From JAAZLS01 sp964463285 (GTDB lineage: Bacteria; Bacillota; Dethiobacteria; DTU022), in contig CAYXBB010000004.1 of assembly GCA_964463285.1 (NCBI GenBank), positions 6,404 to 70,403 on the forward strand: 64,000 nucleotides of DNA. Reading direction: 5' to 3'. The first letter of the stretch is position 1, and every line of letters starts with the position of its first letter. Below are positions 34,946 to 43,761 of the stretch, piece after piece. The notes below the pieces were generated by a model that was not told the DNA's origin, did no database searches, and was given only the letters and a program-made list of their open reading frames with translations. The position numbers and the translations under genes were made by a program.

Positions 34946-36850
34946 TCAGCGCCTGGCCTCAATCTCCTTTTGTAACCGCTGTACAAAATCATCCATCGTA
35001 AACGGGCCTAGGTCCCCTTCTTCCCGGGAACGCAGCGCCACCACTTGGCCCTGCTCTTCCCGATCGCCAGTGATCAACATGTAGGGTATTTTTTTAACCT
35101 GGGCTTCCCTGATCTTGTAACCCACCTTCTGGTTGCGCTCATCAAGCGTAACCCTGAACCGTCCGCTCAGCCGGCGGTAAACTTCCCGCCCGTAAGCCTG
35201 GTGGCGTTCCGTAATCGGTATTACTACCGCCTGAACCGGGGCCAACCAGGCGGGAAATGCCCCGGCGTAGTGCTCGATCAACAGGGCAAAAAATCTTTCC
35301 ATGGCCCCGTAGATCACCCGGTGGATCACCACCGGCCGATGCTTCTGCCCGTCTTCACCGATATAGGTTAAATCAAATTTTTCGGGCATCTGGAAATCCA
35401 GCTGGATGGTGCTGCACTGCCATTCCCGGTCCAGGCAGTCCCGGAGATGAAAATCTATCTTGGGGCCATAAAAGGCGCCCTCGCCCTGGTTTACCTGGTA
35501 GTTTAATCCCCTTGCGCTCAACACCCGTTCCAGGATCGCGGTGGCCTGATCCCACCTCTCCACTTCGCCCAGGGCCTTTTCAGGCCGAGTGCTCAGCTCC
35601 ACCCGGTAACTGAATCCAAAGATGCGATAGAACCTGTCCACCAGGTCGATAATCCCCTCAATTTCAGGTTCCACCTGGTGGGGAAGCATAAACAGGTGGG
35701 CGTCATCCTGAGTAAAGCTGCGTACCCTCATTAAGCCGTGCAAAGTTCCGGATAATTCGTGCCGGTGAACCAGCCCCATCTCGGCTATCCGGCGAGGAAG
35801 ATCCCGGTAACTGTGCAGGCGGGAGCGATAGACCAGCATAGCCCCCGGGCAGTTCATGGGCTTGACCGCATAATCCTGATCGTCGATGCGGGTAAAATAC
35901 ATGTTTTCCCGAAAATGATCCCAGTGCCCGGATTGCTCCCACAGCTGCCGGTTCAAAATAAGGGGGGTCTTTATCTCCTCGTAGCCGGCCAGGCGGTGTT
36001 CCTCCCGCCAGAAATTGCTGAGCTCCTGCAACACAATTATTCCCGGATAGTGAAAAAACGGGAACCCGGGGCCTTCCTCATGGAAGCTGAACAGGTCCAG
36101 CTCTCGGCCGAGCTTACGGTGATCCCTTTTTTGGGCTTCTTCCAGCCTTCGCAGGTGCTCTGCAAGTTGCTCCGGCGAAGGAAATGCGGTTCCATAGATC
36201 CGCTGCAGCATGGGGTTTCGTTCATCCCCCCGCCAGTAGGCCCCGGCCAGGCCGGTAAGTTTGACCGCCTTCACTCGCCCGGTGCTGGGTAGATGGGGCC
36301 CGGCACATAGATCGGTAAAATCACCCTGCCGATAACAAGAAATAACCTGATCCTCCGGCAGCTCGTCAATTAACTCCAGCTTATAAGGTTCATTGGCCTG
36401 AGAAAACATTCGTCTTGCCTCCTGCCGGGAGATCACCCTCCGCTCAAGAGGCAGGTTCTCGGCAATGATTTTGTTAATTTCTTTCTCAATCCGGTTTAAA
36501 TCGCCGGCTGAAATAGGCACTTTGAATTCAAAATCATAATAAAAGCCCTGATCGATTGCCGGCCCGATACCCAAGCGGGTGCCGGGGTAAAGCCTTTTCA
36601 CCGCCTGTGCCAGGAGGTGGCCGGCGGTGTGCCGATAAACCCTGGCCCCCGAGGGTGAGTCAAAATCCACAAACTCCAGCCGGCAACTATCATGCAAGGA
36701 GGTGGTTAAATCGCTTTCCCGACCATCAATCAGGGCGGCCACCGCTTCTGTATTCCGCCCCTTCCATTCCTGCAGCACTTCCAGGCAGGTAGTTCCCGCC
36801 GGGAAGGAAACTACGGATCCGTCTTCCAGGGTTACTTTGATAGACGACAA
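34946..36850 (-). CDS. thrS: Threonyl-tRNA synthetase
   Basis: The 634-residue protein has an N-terminal TGS domain (1-62), the editing domain with HTAGHLLAQAVKRLYPG and the zinc/editing Cys-His residues, the class II core (motif 2 RHELSGTLHGLMRVRSFTQDD) and the C-terminal anticodon-binding domain. It starts with TTG after a GGGGGG site. No T-box was found in the leader, unlike many Firmicute thrS genes; a GCCTGC-AAGT-GCAGGC hairpin followed by TTATTTTT in the leader could act as an attenuator. Confidence 0.96.
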   Translation of the reverse strand: MSSIKVTLEDGSVVSFPAGTTCLEVLQEWKGRNTEAVAALIDGRESDLTTSLHDSCRLEFVDFDSPSGARVYRHTAGHLLAQAVKRLYPGTRLGIGPAIDQGFYYDFEFKVPISAGDLNRIEKEINKIIAENLPLERRVISRQEARRMFSQANEPYKLELIDELPEDQVISCYRQGDFTDLCAGPHLPSTGRVKAVKLTGLAGAYWRGDERNPMLQRIYGTAFPSPEQLAEHLRRLEEAQKRDHRKLGRELDLFSFHEEGPGFPFFHYPGIIVLQELSNFWREEHRLAGYEEIKTPLILNRQLWEQSGHWDHFRENMYFTRIDDQDYAVKPMNCPGAMLVYRSRLHSYRDLPRRIAEMGLVHRHELSGTLHGLMRVRSFTQDDAHLFMLPHQVEPEIEGIIDLVDRFYRIFGFSYRVELSTRPEKALGEVERWDQATAILERVLSARGLNYQVNQGEGAFYGPKIDFHLRDCLDREWQCSTIQLDFQMPEKFDLTYIGEDGQKHRPVVIHRVIYGAMERFFALLIEHYAGAFPAWLAPVQAVVIPITERHQAYGREVYRRLSGRFRVTLDERNQKVGYKIREAQVKKIPYMLITGDREEQGQVVALRSREEGDLGPFTMDDFVQRLQKEIEARR

Positions 36851-37028
36851 ACCCAGCCCCCCTTTATCTAATACAGATCAGAAAAATAACGCACAGCCTG
36901 CACTTGCAGGCCCCGCAGCCTCACACCTCCCGAGATCCCGTGGATCTCGCAGCTCCCGCGGCTCCCGCTCCTCCGATCCGATAGGATAAGGCCGGGGAAG
37001 GCTGAAATGTCTGTTAAAATATGATCCT

Positions 37029-37057
37029 ACTATAAAACTTGTCCCTCACCCTGTCAA
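37029..37057 (-). promoter_or_regulatory. Sigma-A promoter of thrS
   Basis: On the minus strand, a perfect TTGACA (37057-37052), 17 bp, and TATAGT (37034-37029), ~180 bp above the thrS start. The intervening leader contains several GC-rich inverted repeats, including CGAGATCC/GGATCTCG at 36931-36949. Confidence 0.8.
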
Positions 37058-37073
37058 GAAAAGGCGCCAATCT

Positions 37074-37100
37074 AAAGGACGAGGCCCTGCCTCGCCCTTT
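37074..37100 (-). terminator. Terminator after ytxC
   Basis: A near-perfect inverted repeat, AAAGGGCGAGGC-AGG-GCCTCGTCCTTT on the minus strand, lies between the ytxC stop and the thrS promoter. The palindrome GGGCGAGGC/GCCTCGCCC also resembles the one at 55197-55216, so it may belong to a dispersed intergenic repeat family. Confidence 0.6.
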
Positions 37101-37192
37101 CAAAACACCAATTGCCAGCCTTGCCTTCTAACAGTACAAAAACAACCCTCCGGCTCCCGAAAAACGCCCCCGGGAAAAGAAGCAGTTTCTCC

Positions 37193-38086
37193 TCAGGTAT
37201 CACCGGTTACCAAGTATAAGGGTTCCTGACAGCAATGCTCGCAACCGGAGCAAAATACCACCCGCCGCTCGAAAATCCTCTTAATAGTATCCACAAATTT
37301 GGGATAGCGGGGCAAAACATTTTGATGCACTTGTACCTGTCCGGGAGCGATGGATACCAGCATGCTGATCAGCACATCCTCAAAATCAAAATAACTTTCC
37401 AGATCCTCCATCGAAAAATCTTCCCACTGGCGGGGGTCAATCTTTTTAAACTGCTCGTCGGCCACCCAGATCTGTCCTTTTTTATCGACCAGCAGGTGAA
37501 CCAAATCGATCTTGGGTTCCTCCAGCTCCAGCAGGTACCGCAACATCCGGACCAGCTCCCGGTATTCCTTTTCCATCAGGTAACTTTCTACCGCCACCTC
37601 TACTGCTTTTTTTAATTCCTCCTGAAAATCCTGCAGGCGAAAATTGATAAACCCTTCCAGGTTTAAATGTTGACCTTCGGAAAACAGATATTCCTTGATC
37701 CGGCTTTCAATTGTTGCCTGCACCACCCCCTGCCGGTTACAATAAATTCCTTTTTGGAAACTTCGCCGGGCCAAGTTGGCTATCTGCCGCTGCTCTTCCG
37801 GTTTAAAATAAAAATAATTATCCTTGATCAGATCCTTAAATATCAGATCGCGGAAGTGGCTGATTATTATGTGGGCTACGATCGAAGCCAGGAATTCGCT
37901 TACCTCCCTGGACTGCTCCCGGGTAAATGTAACCCTGCGGGGAGTTATACACAACATGGCTAGGTTCTCGCCGGGGTTATGCCAGCTGTAACTGGAATCC
38001 ACTATGTTTAAAAATCTCTTTTTCATTTCAAACTGCTGTTTCAAAAGCGAAACAGATCGCCGGGTAACAATTAAAAAGGCTTCCAC
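37193..38086 (-). CDS. ytxC: YtxC-like putative sporulation protein
   Basis: The 297-residue protein matches the YtxC family: an N-terminal half with a VAHIIISHFRDLIFKDLI segment (about 69-86), a helical middle, and a C-terminal end with FCSGCEHCC. YtxC is sporulation-associated with unknown biochemistry and typically lies next to thrS, as here. It starts with GTG after AAAGGGGG. It supports a spore-forming Firmicute. Confidence 0.82.
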   Translation of the reverse strand: MEAFLIVTRRSVSLLKQQFEMKKRFLNIVDSSYSWHNPGENLAMLCITPRRVTFTREQSREVSEFLASIVAHIIISHFRDLIFKDLIKDNYFYFKPEEQRQIANLARRSFQKGIYCNRQGVVQATIESRIKEYLFSEGQHLNLEGFINFRLQDFQEELKKAVEVAVESYLMEKEYRELVRMLRYLLELEEPKIDLVHLLVDKKGQIWVADEQFKKIDPRQWEDFSMEDLESYFDFEDVLISMLVSIAPGQVQVHQNVLPRYPKFVDTIKRIFERRVVFCSGCEHCCQEPLYLVTGDT

Positions 38087-38282
38087 CGGGATTCCCCCTT
38101 TATCCTGTACCCTATTATATGAAACAGTGGATAAAGGTAATACAAGGGCGCTCCCGGGGCCGGGTTATCGATATTTAAAAGCAAAAATTCTCACCTGCAA
38201 TTTGATAGCCTGTCATGTCAAGTTCGCTTCCATCGGCAACCGGAATTGCCGACGAAAGTGAACAGGGTAGAGGAAAAAAGGC

Positions 38283-39266
38283 CTACCCCTTCACCCTCAG
38301 CACCCGCGGCAGCAGCTCGATCTCCACCGGGGCTCGCCCGGGCTGCTCTCCGTCCAGGTTCAACAGGGCTATCCCCGGGGCATTTATCACCACTCTCCTC
38401 CCCCGAAGGCTTTTCACCCGGGGATGGTCCAGGTGGTTCCCCCGGTATACCCGGGGCAGGCTCACCAGCAGATCCGGTTTGCTCATGTTATGCACGATCA
38501 CGATATCCAGCAGACCGTCGTCCATCAACGCTCCGGGGGCGATACACATCCCTCCTCCAAAATAGCGCCCGTTCCCCACCGCCGCCATGGTTACCGGTCC
38601 TTCAAAAACCGCTTCCCCGTCCACCTCTATGACCATCACCCGGTTCCGGTAAAGCAACAGGCTGATCACCGTCCCCCACAGAAATGATACAAACCCACCC
38701 AGCGCCTTGGAGGTGCGGTTAACCCGGGCCACGGTCTCGCCGTCCAAGCCCAACCCGGCCACGTTGACAAAATAGCGGCAGCAAAGATTACCGTCATGAC
38801 CTGCAAACGTTATCCGTCCCAGGTCCAGTAGCCGCAGCGGGCTTGTAATAAGGTGTTTTACCGCCTCCCGGTAGTTCCGGGGTATATGCAGGGTATCCGC
38901 CAGATCATTTCCTGTTCCCGAGGGGATAAAAGATACCGCCGCGGTCTCTGAAACCGGTCCTTCGGAGGTAAAAAATCCGTTTATCACCTCGTTGGCCGTC
39001 CCGTCCCCTCCCACCGCGATCACCAAGTTGCAGCCCTGCTGCAGGGCCTTCCGGGTAAAATCCGTGGCCTCGCCGGGGCCGCCGGTCAGGCGACAATCAA
39101 AATCCAGCCCTTCGACCTTCAGCCAGGAGGCGATTTCCGGCCACCTCTTTCCGGTTCTTCCGTTGGCGGAAACCGGATTCACCACTACCATGGCTCCTGT
39201 AAGATCTCCTCTGTTCAAACCCCTCTCCTCCAATGTTTTCTCCCGCTCAAGCCTGTTGTAAACCAT
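38283..39266 (-). CDS. Diacylglycerol/lipid kinase family protein (YegS/DgkB-like)
   Basis: The 327-residue protein has the DAG kinase catalytic domain: VVVNPVSANGRTGKRWPEI near 28, the nucleotide loop AVGGDGTANEVINGF near 84-98 and PSGTGNDLA near 114. The C-terminal half is the usual beta-sandwich. It probably phosphorylates diacylglycerol for lipid recycling. Its start overlaps the stop of the DNA methyltransferase gene (TAATG), so they are co-translated. Confidence 0.88.
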   Translation of the reverse strand: MVYNRLEREKTLEERGLNRGDLTGAMVVVNPVSANGRTGKRWPEIASWLKVEGLDFDCRLTGGPGEATDFTRKALQQGCNLVIAVGGDGTANEVINGFFTSEGPVSETAAVSFIPSGTGNDLADTLHIPRNYREAVKHLITSPLRLLDLGRITFAGHDGNLCCRYFVNVAGLGLDGETVARVNRTSKALGGFVSFLWGTVISLLLYRNRVMVIEVDGEAVFEGPVTMAAVGNGRYFGGGMCIAPGALMDDGLLDIVIVHNMSKPDLLVSLPRVYRGNHLDHPRVKSLRGRRVVINAPGIALLNLDGEQPGRAPVEIELLPRVLRVKG

Positions 39267-40321
39267 TATTTTTTAAATATCAACAGGTATTCGTGTACCT
39301 TGTTCACCCTGAACACCGCCGGGTAACCCAGGGGGCGAAGCCGGTTGTATTCATGACGGCGGTCCCAGATAATAATATCCTCCAGGATAAACCCCGCCTC
39401 CTCCAGGCGAAGGGGTAAATCCAGATGCAAGGGGTAAAACCTGTTTTTCTTGCGAAGATCCATCACCACAGCCACGCAGTACCCCCCCGGTTTAAGCACC
39501 CGGTAGACCTGCCCGAAAATGTTCCCCAGCTGTTGCAGATATTCCCGGTAATCTTTCAGCCCCCCCAAATCCCGGTCGCTGTCCCCGTAAGGGCGGGGTG
39601 TCTTAAAATCCGCACTCCGCCGGGAGTGCATAATATCCCAGTAAGGGGGCGAGGTGAGCACAAAGTCAACCTCTTCCGGGCTAAAATGATCCGTCAGGCG
39701 GCGGGCATCGCCCTGGATCATTTCCGGTTTCCAGCGGCCGGGCAGAGCCCCCTGCTCCGACTGCCGTTCCTGTTCCCCCTTCCGCCTTCTTCCTCCCTCC
39801 GCCCGATCAATAATCCCCCCTCCGATAGCCTCCGGTCTCCCGGCCGCCCGGAAGGTCCCCCGCTCCCCGGCAATCTGTTTTTCTCCCCTCCGATCCGGGT
39901 TTTCTGCATTCCGCCCCTGCCCTCCAACCTCTCCTTCTCCGGCCCGCAGCCCGATACCCTGCTCTTCCCCCTCCTGCTCAACCCGTCGTCGGAATAGTTT
40001 TACATAGCCCGGGTAGAGCTCCAGTCCCACTCCCCGCCTTCCCAGGTTGGCGGCGGCCATCAGGGTGGTGCCGCTGCCGGCAAAGGGATCTACCACCAAC
40101 TCGCCGGGTCCGGAGGTGAATATCTCGATACAGCGGTGGGCCAATCCCAGGGGGAAGCCGGCGGGATGGTTGAGTTTTATCTCTGCCGAATCCTTTCTTA
40201 TATCACTCCAAACACTGATACTGTACCTGGTCCAGGTTTTGCCGTCCAGCTGGTTGCAACGTTTTCGGCCGGGCATGGTCACCTTCCTTTGTGATTTTGA
40301 TTTAACGGATGCTGTTTTCAT
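39266..40321 (-). CDS. DNA methyltransferase (N4/N6 amino type) with charged central insert
   Basis: The 351-residue protein has the AdoMet motif VDPFAGSGTTLMAA (about 76-89) before the catalytic motif TSPPYWDIMHSRRSADF (about 229-245). This order is that of beta-class amino-methyltransferases. Between them lies a ~80-residue Glu/Arg/Gly-rich stretch of low complexity (about 115-195) with no fold signature. No restriction enzyme lies nearby, so it is an orphan methyltransferase, possibly regulatory. It begins with ATG and overlaps the lipid kinase gene. Confidence 0.83.
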   Translation of the reverse strand: MKTASVKSKSQRKVTMPGRKRCNQLDGKTWTRYSISVWSDIRKDSAEIKLNHPAGFPLGLAHRCIEIFTSGPGELVVDPFAGSGTTLMAAANLGRRGVGLELYPGYVKLFRRRVEQEGEEQGIGLRAGEGEVGGQGRNAENPDRRGEKQIAGERGTFRAAGRPEAIGGGIIDRAEGGRRRKGEQERQSEQGALPGRWKPEMIQGDARRLTDHFSPEEVDFVLTSPPYWDIMHSRRSADFKTPRPYGDSDRDLGGLKDYREYLQQLGNIFGQVYRVLKPGGYCVAVVMDLRKKNRFYPLHLDLPLRLEEAGFILEDIIIWDRRHEYNRLRPLGYPAVFRVNKVHEYLLIFKK

Positions 40322-40427
40322 AATTACCCGTCCATGATACCGGGAACAAGGGGCCGTATAATTTATCGGTATCCGGACCAGGGGAGATTTGCCTGTTTCT
40401 CGCCCGCGGATCCTAATCCCTTACGGG

Positions 40428-41393
40428 TTACACCTGAAGCTCCACCACGTCCCGGTCGGCCAGCACGTAGTCCCGGGAAACCGCCTGCCCCTCGAAGCGG
40501 GAGGAACCCCACACCAGCGCGCTTTTCAATCTCCGGGGGAAATCCCGGTGCACCGTTTCCGCAAAATCAAGCACCGTGGCTCCCCTCTTCAATATAAAGG
40601 GCCGACTCATATCAGGAGCACGCCCGGCCGCCTTGCCGTAAATCCTTATAATATCCAGTTTTCTAAAAATCCTGGTTTTCAGCTCCTCCAGGCCCCGGCC
40701 GTAACAGGAAACTCCCAGGATTTCCAGCTCCGGGCTTAGCTCTTCCATCACCTGCAGGTTTCCCGGGGCCTGGGGCAGATCCATCTTGCCCGCAATCAGG
40801 ATAAAGGGCACCGGGGCAATAAACTCCCCCTCCTCCGAAAGGTCAATAATTTCTTTCTCCTGCATCAGCAAAAGCAGCCCCTCTAGCTGTTCCAGGCATT
40901 CCCCTTCGGAAGCATCCACCAGCAAAAGCAACAGATCGGCCTCCCGGAAGGTTCCAGTTAATCCGGGCGGTATGGCCTCCGGGGTCAGCGGCGGGGTGTC
41001 CACCAGCTGAATAGCGGTATCCTCATAAGGCATCATCCCGGAAACCGGCAGGGTGGTGGCAAAGGGGTATTCGGCCACCTTCACCTTGGCTCGAGAAAGG
41101 GCGCCCACCAGCGCCGACTTTCCGCTGTTGGGGTAGCCGGCCAGCACCACCTGTCCCGCACCCTGGCGTTCCACATTAAAGGGGTTGGCCCCCCTGGATT
41201 GCTTTTTCTTCTTATCCTCTTCCTTAAGCCGGGCCAGGCGCCTCTTGATATCCGCCTGCAGTTTCTCGGTTCCCTTGTGCTTGGGGATCACCGCCAGCAT
41301 CTCCTGCAGAGCCGCCGCCTTTTCCTCCCCGGTTTTAGCCCGCCGGTAGGCCTCCTCGGCGCTGTGATACTGTTGCGTAAGATTGGCCGGCAC
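40428..41393 (-). CDS. OBG/DRG-like GTPase with TGS domain
   Basis: The 321-residue protein has a helical N-terminal region (1-75), a G domain with GYPNSGKSALV (G1, about 86), a DTPPL G3 motif and AGKMDL (G4), and a C-terminal TGS domain (about 245-321, FILKRGATVLDFAETVHRDF). DRG-type GTPases bind ribosomes or RNA; the bacterial function is unknown. It lies 107 bp upstream of the methyltransferase on the same strand. Confidence 0.85.
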   Translation of the reverse strand: MPANLTQQYHSAEEAYRRAKTGEEKAAALQEMLAVIPKHKGTEKLQADIKRRLARLKEEDKKKKQSRGANPFNVERQGAGQVVLAGYPNSGKSALVGALSRAKVKVAEYPFATTLPVSGMMPYEDTAIQLVDTPPLTPEAIPPGLTGTFREADLLLLLVDASEGECLEQLEGLLLLMQEKEIIDLSEEGEFIAPVPFILIAGKMDLPQAPGNLQVMEELSPELEILGVSCYGRGLEELKTRIFRKLDIIRIYGKAAGRAPDMSRPFILKRGATVLDFAETVHRDFPRRLKSALVWGSSRFEGQAVSRDYVLADRDVVELQV

Positions 41394-41623
41394 CGATCAT
41401 CCTCCTATCAGTTGTGAAAATTCTAAGATTATTGTATGGCATAGAGCCGATAAAGATCAAGTAAGAAAGTGCTCCAGGCTGTTCGGGATCCAGGGGGCAA
41501 AAACCGGAGGGATCCTTTCGCCAGGGGGTAAAAATTAAAATTGCCGGGGGCAGGAAGGAAAACAACAACCGGTGAAGAATTCCTAAAATTGAGTTGATCT
41601 AATAAAAAAAGGAGTGATCCCCG

Positions 41624-42142
41624 GTGACCGACCGGGATTTGTTGGAGCTGATTGCCACCCAGGTGGGCAGGCTTACTTCCCAAGTGGACAGGCTTACAAA
41701 AGATATGGGTGGATTAACCACCCAAGTGAGCGGGCTTACCACCCAGGTAGGCGGACTTACCACCCAGGTAGGCGGGCTTACGAAAGATATGTTGGAGGTC
41801 AAAACTGAACTGGCTGAAGTAAAAGTAACCATGGCCACAAAACAGGAACTGGCTGAGGTTAAAACAAACATGGCCACAAAACAGGAACTGGCCGAGGTTA
41901 AAACAAACATGGCCACAAAACAGGAACTGGCTGAGGTTAAAGCAAACATGGCCACAAAACAGGAACTGGCTGAAATTAAATCAGAAATAGATTCTATCAA
42001 GGCCACCGTAATAAGAATAGAAAACAACCACGGGCAAAAACTGGGAGCCCTGTTTGACGGCTATAAACTAAACTCTGAAAAAATGGACCGGATAGAAAAA
42101 AAAGTAGCCAGGCACGAGGAGATCATTTTAAGGAAATTATAA
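41624..42142 (+). CDS. Coiled-coil protein built of tandem repeats
   Basis: The 172-residue protein is predicted to be one long coiled coil. Residues ~16-57 are six 7-residue units related to GLTTQVG, and residues ~65-116 are four 13-residue units related to EVKTNMATKQELA. The tail (about 117-172) is unrepeated and ends KVARHEEIILRKL. There is no signal peptide or membrane helix. It starts with GTG after AAGGAG. Similar proteins (DUF1640-like, phage-tail-like) exist, but I do not recognise a function. The gene is isolated on the plus strand and ends at a strong terminator. Confidence 0.7.
   Translation: MTDRDLLELIATQVGRLTSQVDRLTKDMGGLTTQVSGLTTQVGGLTTQVGGLTKDMLEVKTELAEVKVTMATKQELAEVKTNMATKQELAEVKTNMATKQELAEVKANMATKQELAEIKSEIDSIKATVIRIENNHGQKLGALFDGYKLNSEKMDRIEKKVARHEEIILRKL
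41669..41794 (+). repeat. Six 21-bp tandem repeats in the coiled-coil gene
   Basis: Units of 21 bp related to gggcttaccacccaggtagg run head to tail; three central units (41711-41773) are almost identical. Each codes one heptad of the coiled coil, so unit number can change without a frameshift. Confidence 0.85.
41816..41971 (+). repeat. Four 39-bp tandem repeats in the coiled-coil gene
   Basis: Units at 41816-41854, 41855-41893, 41894-41932 and 41933-41971 share the string ATGGCCACAAAACAGGAACT and code for 13 residues each. High DNA identity between units points to recent expansion. Confidence 0.88.
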
Positions 42143-42190
42143 AAAGGGCATTTGCTGCTCTTTTCCGCTGAGCTCCAAAAGCCCTTTTTT
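42141..42190 (+). terminator. Terminator of the coiled-coil gene
   Basis: AAAAAGGGC and GCCCTTTTTT form the base of a long hairpin directly after the stop codon. The A- and T-rich arms could serve both strands, and the tRNA-Val transcript ends here from the other side. Confidence 0.8.
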
Positions 42191-42191
42191 A

Positions 42192-42266
42192 TGGTGCGCC
42201 CGGCAGGTATCGAACCTGCGACCTCCTGCGCGTCAAGCAGGCGCTCTCCCCCTGAGCTACAGGCGC
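42192..42266 (-). tRNA. tRNA-Val (anticodon GAC)
   Basis: The minus strand folds as a full cloverleaf: acceptor GCGCCTG/CGGGCGC (with one G-T pair), D arm AGCTCAG, anticodon stem CCTGC/GCAGG with loop TTGACGC (anticodon GAC), and T arm GCAGG-TTCGATA-CCTGC. CCA is encoded. Confidence 0.95.
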
Positions 42267-42362
42267 ATTTTATTTCCCGGGCAATTAAATTTTAGCATCC
42301 CCTACCCGCACTGTCAAGACTGCCAAGGAATAGCGGTTTTTCAGATTCACCCTGAAGGGTGG

Positions 42363-42905
42363 CTATTTTTCGGGAATGAGTTTTTCCAAAACCGCCCGAT
42401 AAACCTCGTAGTCGGTCGGTTTGAACAGCACAAACCTCACCAGTTCCACCCCGGGTCTTTCCAGTAGAAAATCGCGCACCGCCGCCAAGGAGACCTTAGC
42501 CGCATCGGCCATCGGATAACCAAAGATGCCGGCGCTGATCGCCGGAAATGAGATACTCTTAAGACCGTTATCCCGGGCCAGCTGCAGGCTGTTCCGGTAA
42601 CAGTTACCCAGCAGCACCGGATCTTCCGGGGTTCCCCGGTAGATCGGTCCCACGGTATGGATCACCTGCTTTGCCGGTAGATGGTAGCCGGCGGTTATCT
42701 TGGCCTCGCCGGTTTCACAGCCCTCCAGTTTTTTGCACTCTTTCCACAGGTCCGGCCCGGCGGCCCGATGAATGGCCCCGGCCACCCCGCCCCCGGGAGC
42801 CAGCTGTTTATTGGCGGCGTTAACAATGGCCTCCGTTTCCTGCCGGGTAATATCTCCCACGGTTAGCTCTATAGTGGAGTTCCCTACTATGCGGGTAAAA
42901 TTCAT
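42363..42905 (-). CDS. Macrodomain protein (O-acetyl-ADP-ribose deacetylase, YmdB/MacroD-like)
   Basis: The 180-residue protein is one macrodomain: GDITRQETEAIVNAANKQL, GGGVAGAIHRAAG and the ISAGIFGYP loop near 125 that grips the ADP-ribose phosphates. It should hydrolyse ADP-ribose esters. No toxin of the DarT type lies beside it. GGAGGTGA lies five bases before ATG 42905; an upstream in-frame GTG is inside that site. Confidence 0.9.
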   Translation of the reverse strand: MNFTRIVGNSTIELTVGDITRQETEAIVNAANKQLAPGGGVAGAIHRAAGPDLWKECKKLEGCETGEAKITAGYHLPAKQVIHTVGPIYRGTPEDPVLLGNCYRNSLQLARDNGLKSISFPAISAGIFGYPMADAAKVSLAAVRDFLLERPGVELVRFVLFKPTDYEVYRAVLEKLIPEK

Positions 42906-43017
42906 AGGAATCACCTCCAGGATAATTATACCACCCGCTGGAGAAATGGGGTTTGCGATCTTACCCTTGATCTCTCATGATTTTTTTCAAAGGAGGTTGG
43001 CATCCCCCAACAGTTGA

Positions 43018-43761
43018 TCAGCAGATCATTTTTCCTTCGATGAACGCTCTGGTACGTTCGTCCGCCGGGGCGGTGAATATTTGTTCGGTGGGGCCCTGCT
43101 CCACAACCCGGCCCTCAAACAAAAACAGTACCTCATCGGCAATACGGCGGGCTTGGAAAATATTATGGGTCACGATCAGGATAGTAATGTTCATAGAACG
43201 GTTTAAATCCAAAATCAGTTTCTCCATCTGTTCCACATTGGCCGGATCCAGGTTGGCAGTCGGCTCGTCTAACAGCAACAGCCGGGGCTCAAACACCACC
43301 GCTCTGGCCAGGGCCACCCGCTGGGCCTCTCCTCCCGAAAGGGTACCCGCATAGCGGCAGCCCAGTTCCCCCATACCGGTTTTTTTTAAAATATCCTCCA
43401 CCCGGCGGTTTATTTCCTTCTTGCCCATGCCCCGTACCCTCAATCCATAAGCGATGTTTTCCCGCACACTGGTTTTGTAAAGCACAGGTTTTTGAAACAT
43501 CAAGGTCATCTGGCGGCACAAAGCCAACCTGGATTTACCGCTTTGAGGATAAATGGTTTGCCCATCAAAAATAATACGCCCCCTATCGGGCTCTGTAAGC
43601 AGATTCAATATCCGCAGGAAAGTGCTTTTTCCGGCTCCGCTGGGGCCGATGATCCCGTATATTTTACCCTGTTTCAAGAAAAGATTGTCCATACAAACCA
43701 CAGGTCTTAAATAGCTTTTATAAAGATCCCTTACCTCTACCAGAACGTTTGCTCTAGAAAT
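43018..43761 (-). CDS. tupC: Tungstate ABC transporter ATP-binding protein (non-AUG start likely)
   Basis: The ATPase has Walker A GPSGAGKST, the signature LSGGEAQRVALARAV, Walker B LLLLDEPTANLDP and the H-loop VTHN. It energises tungstate import with TupB. A start at the first GTG (43701) would lack the N-terminal strand that every such ATPase has. In-frame codons upstream encode LVEVRDLYKSYLRP, exactly the expected segment, but contain no ATG, GTG or TTG. An ATT at 43761 lies at suitable distance from AAGGAGGGGG inside the end of tupB; a CTG at 43743 is the alternative. The upstream start is uncertain, the gene is not. Confidence 0.82.
   Translation of the reverse strand: MSRANVLVEVRDLYKSYLRPVVCMDNLFLKQGKIYGIIGPSGAGKSTFLRILNLLTEPDRGRIIFDGQTIYPQSGKSRLALCRQMTLMFQKPVLYKTSVRENIAYGLRVRGMGKKEINRRVEDILKKTGMGELGCRYAGTLSGGEAQRVALARAVVFEPRLLLLDEPTANLDPANVEQMEKLILDLNRSMNITILIVTHNIFQARRIADEVLFLFEGRVVEQGPTEQIFTAPADERTRAFIEGKMIC

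Noticed and set aside
39718..39981. Long antisense and alternative frames across the methyltransferase insert, PheT, MutS2 and the VWA genes
   Set aside because: They are by-products of GC-rich codon usage opposite well-supported genes.
41669..41971. CRISPR array
   Set aside because: The repeats are head to tail without unique spacers and are in frame within a coding gene.
42363..42905. Antitoxin of a DarTG-type toxin-antitoxin pair
   Set aside because: The macrodomain gene has no DarT-like neighbour; it stands between tRNA-Val and tupC.
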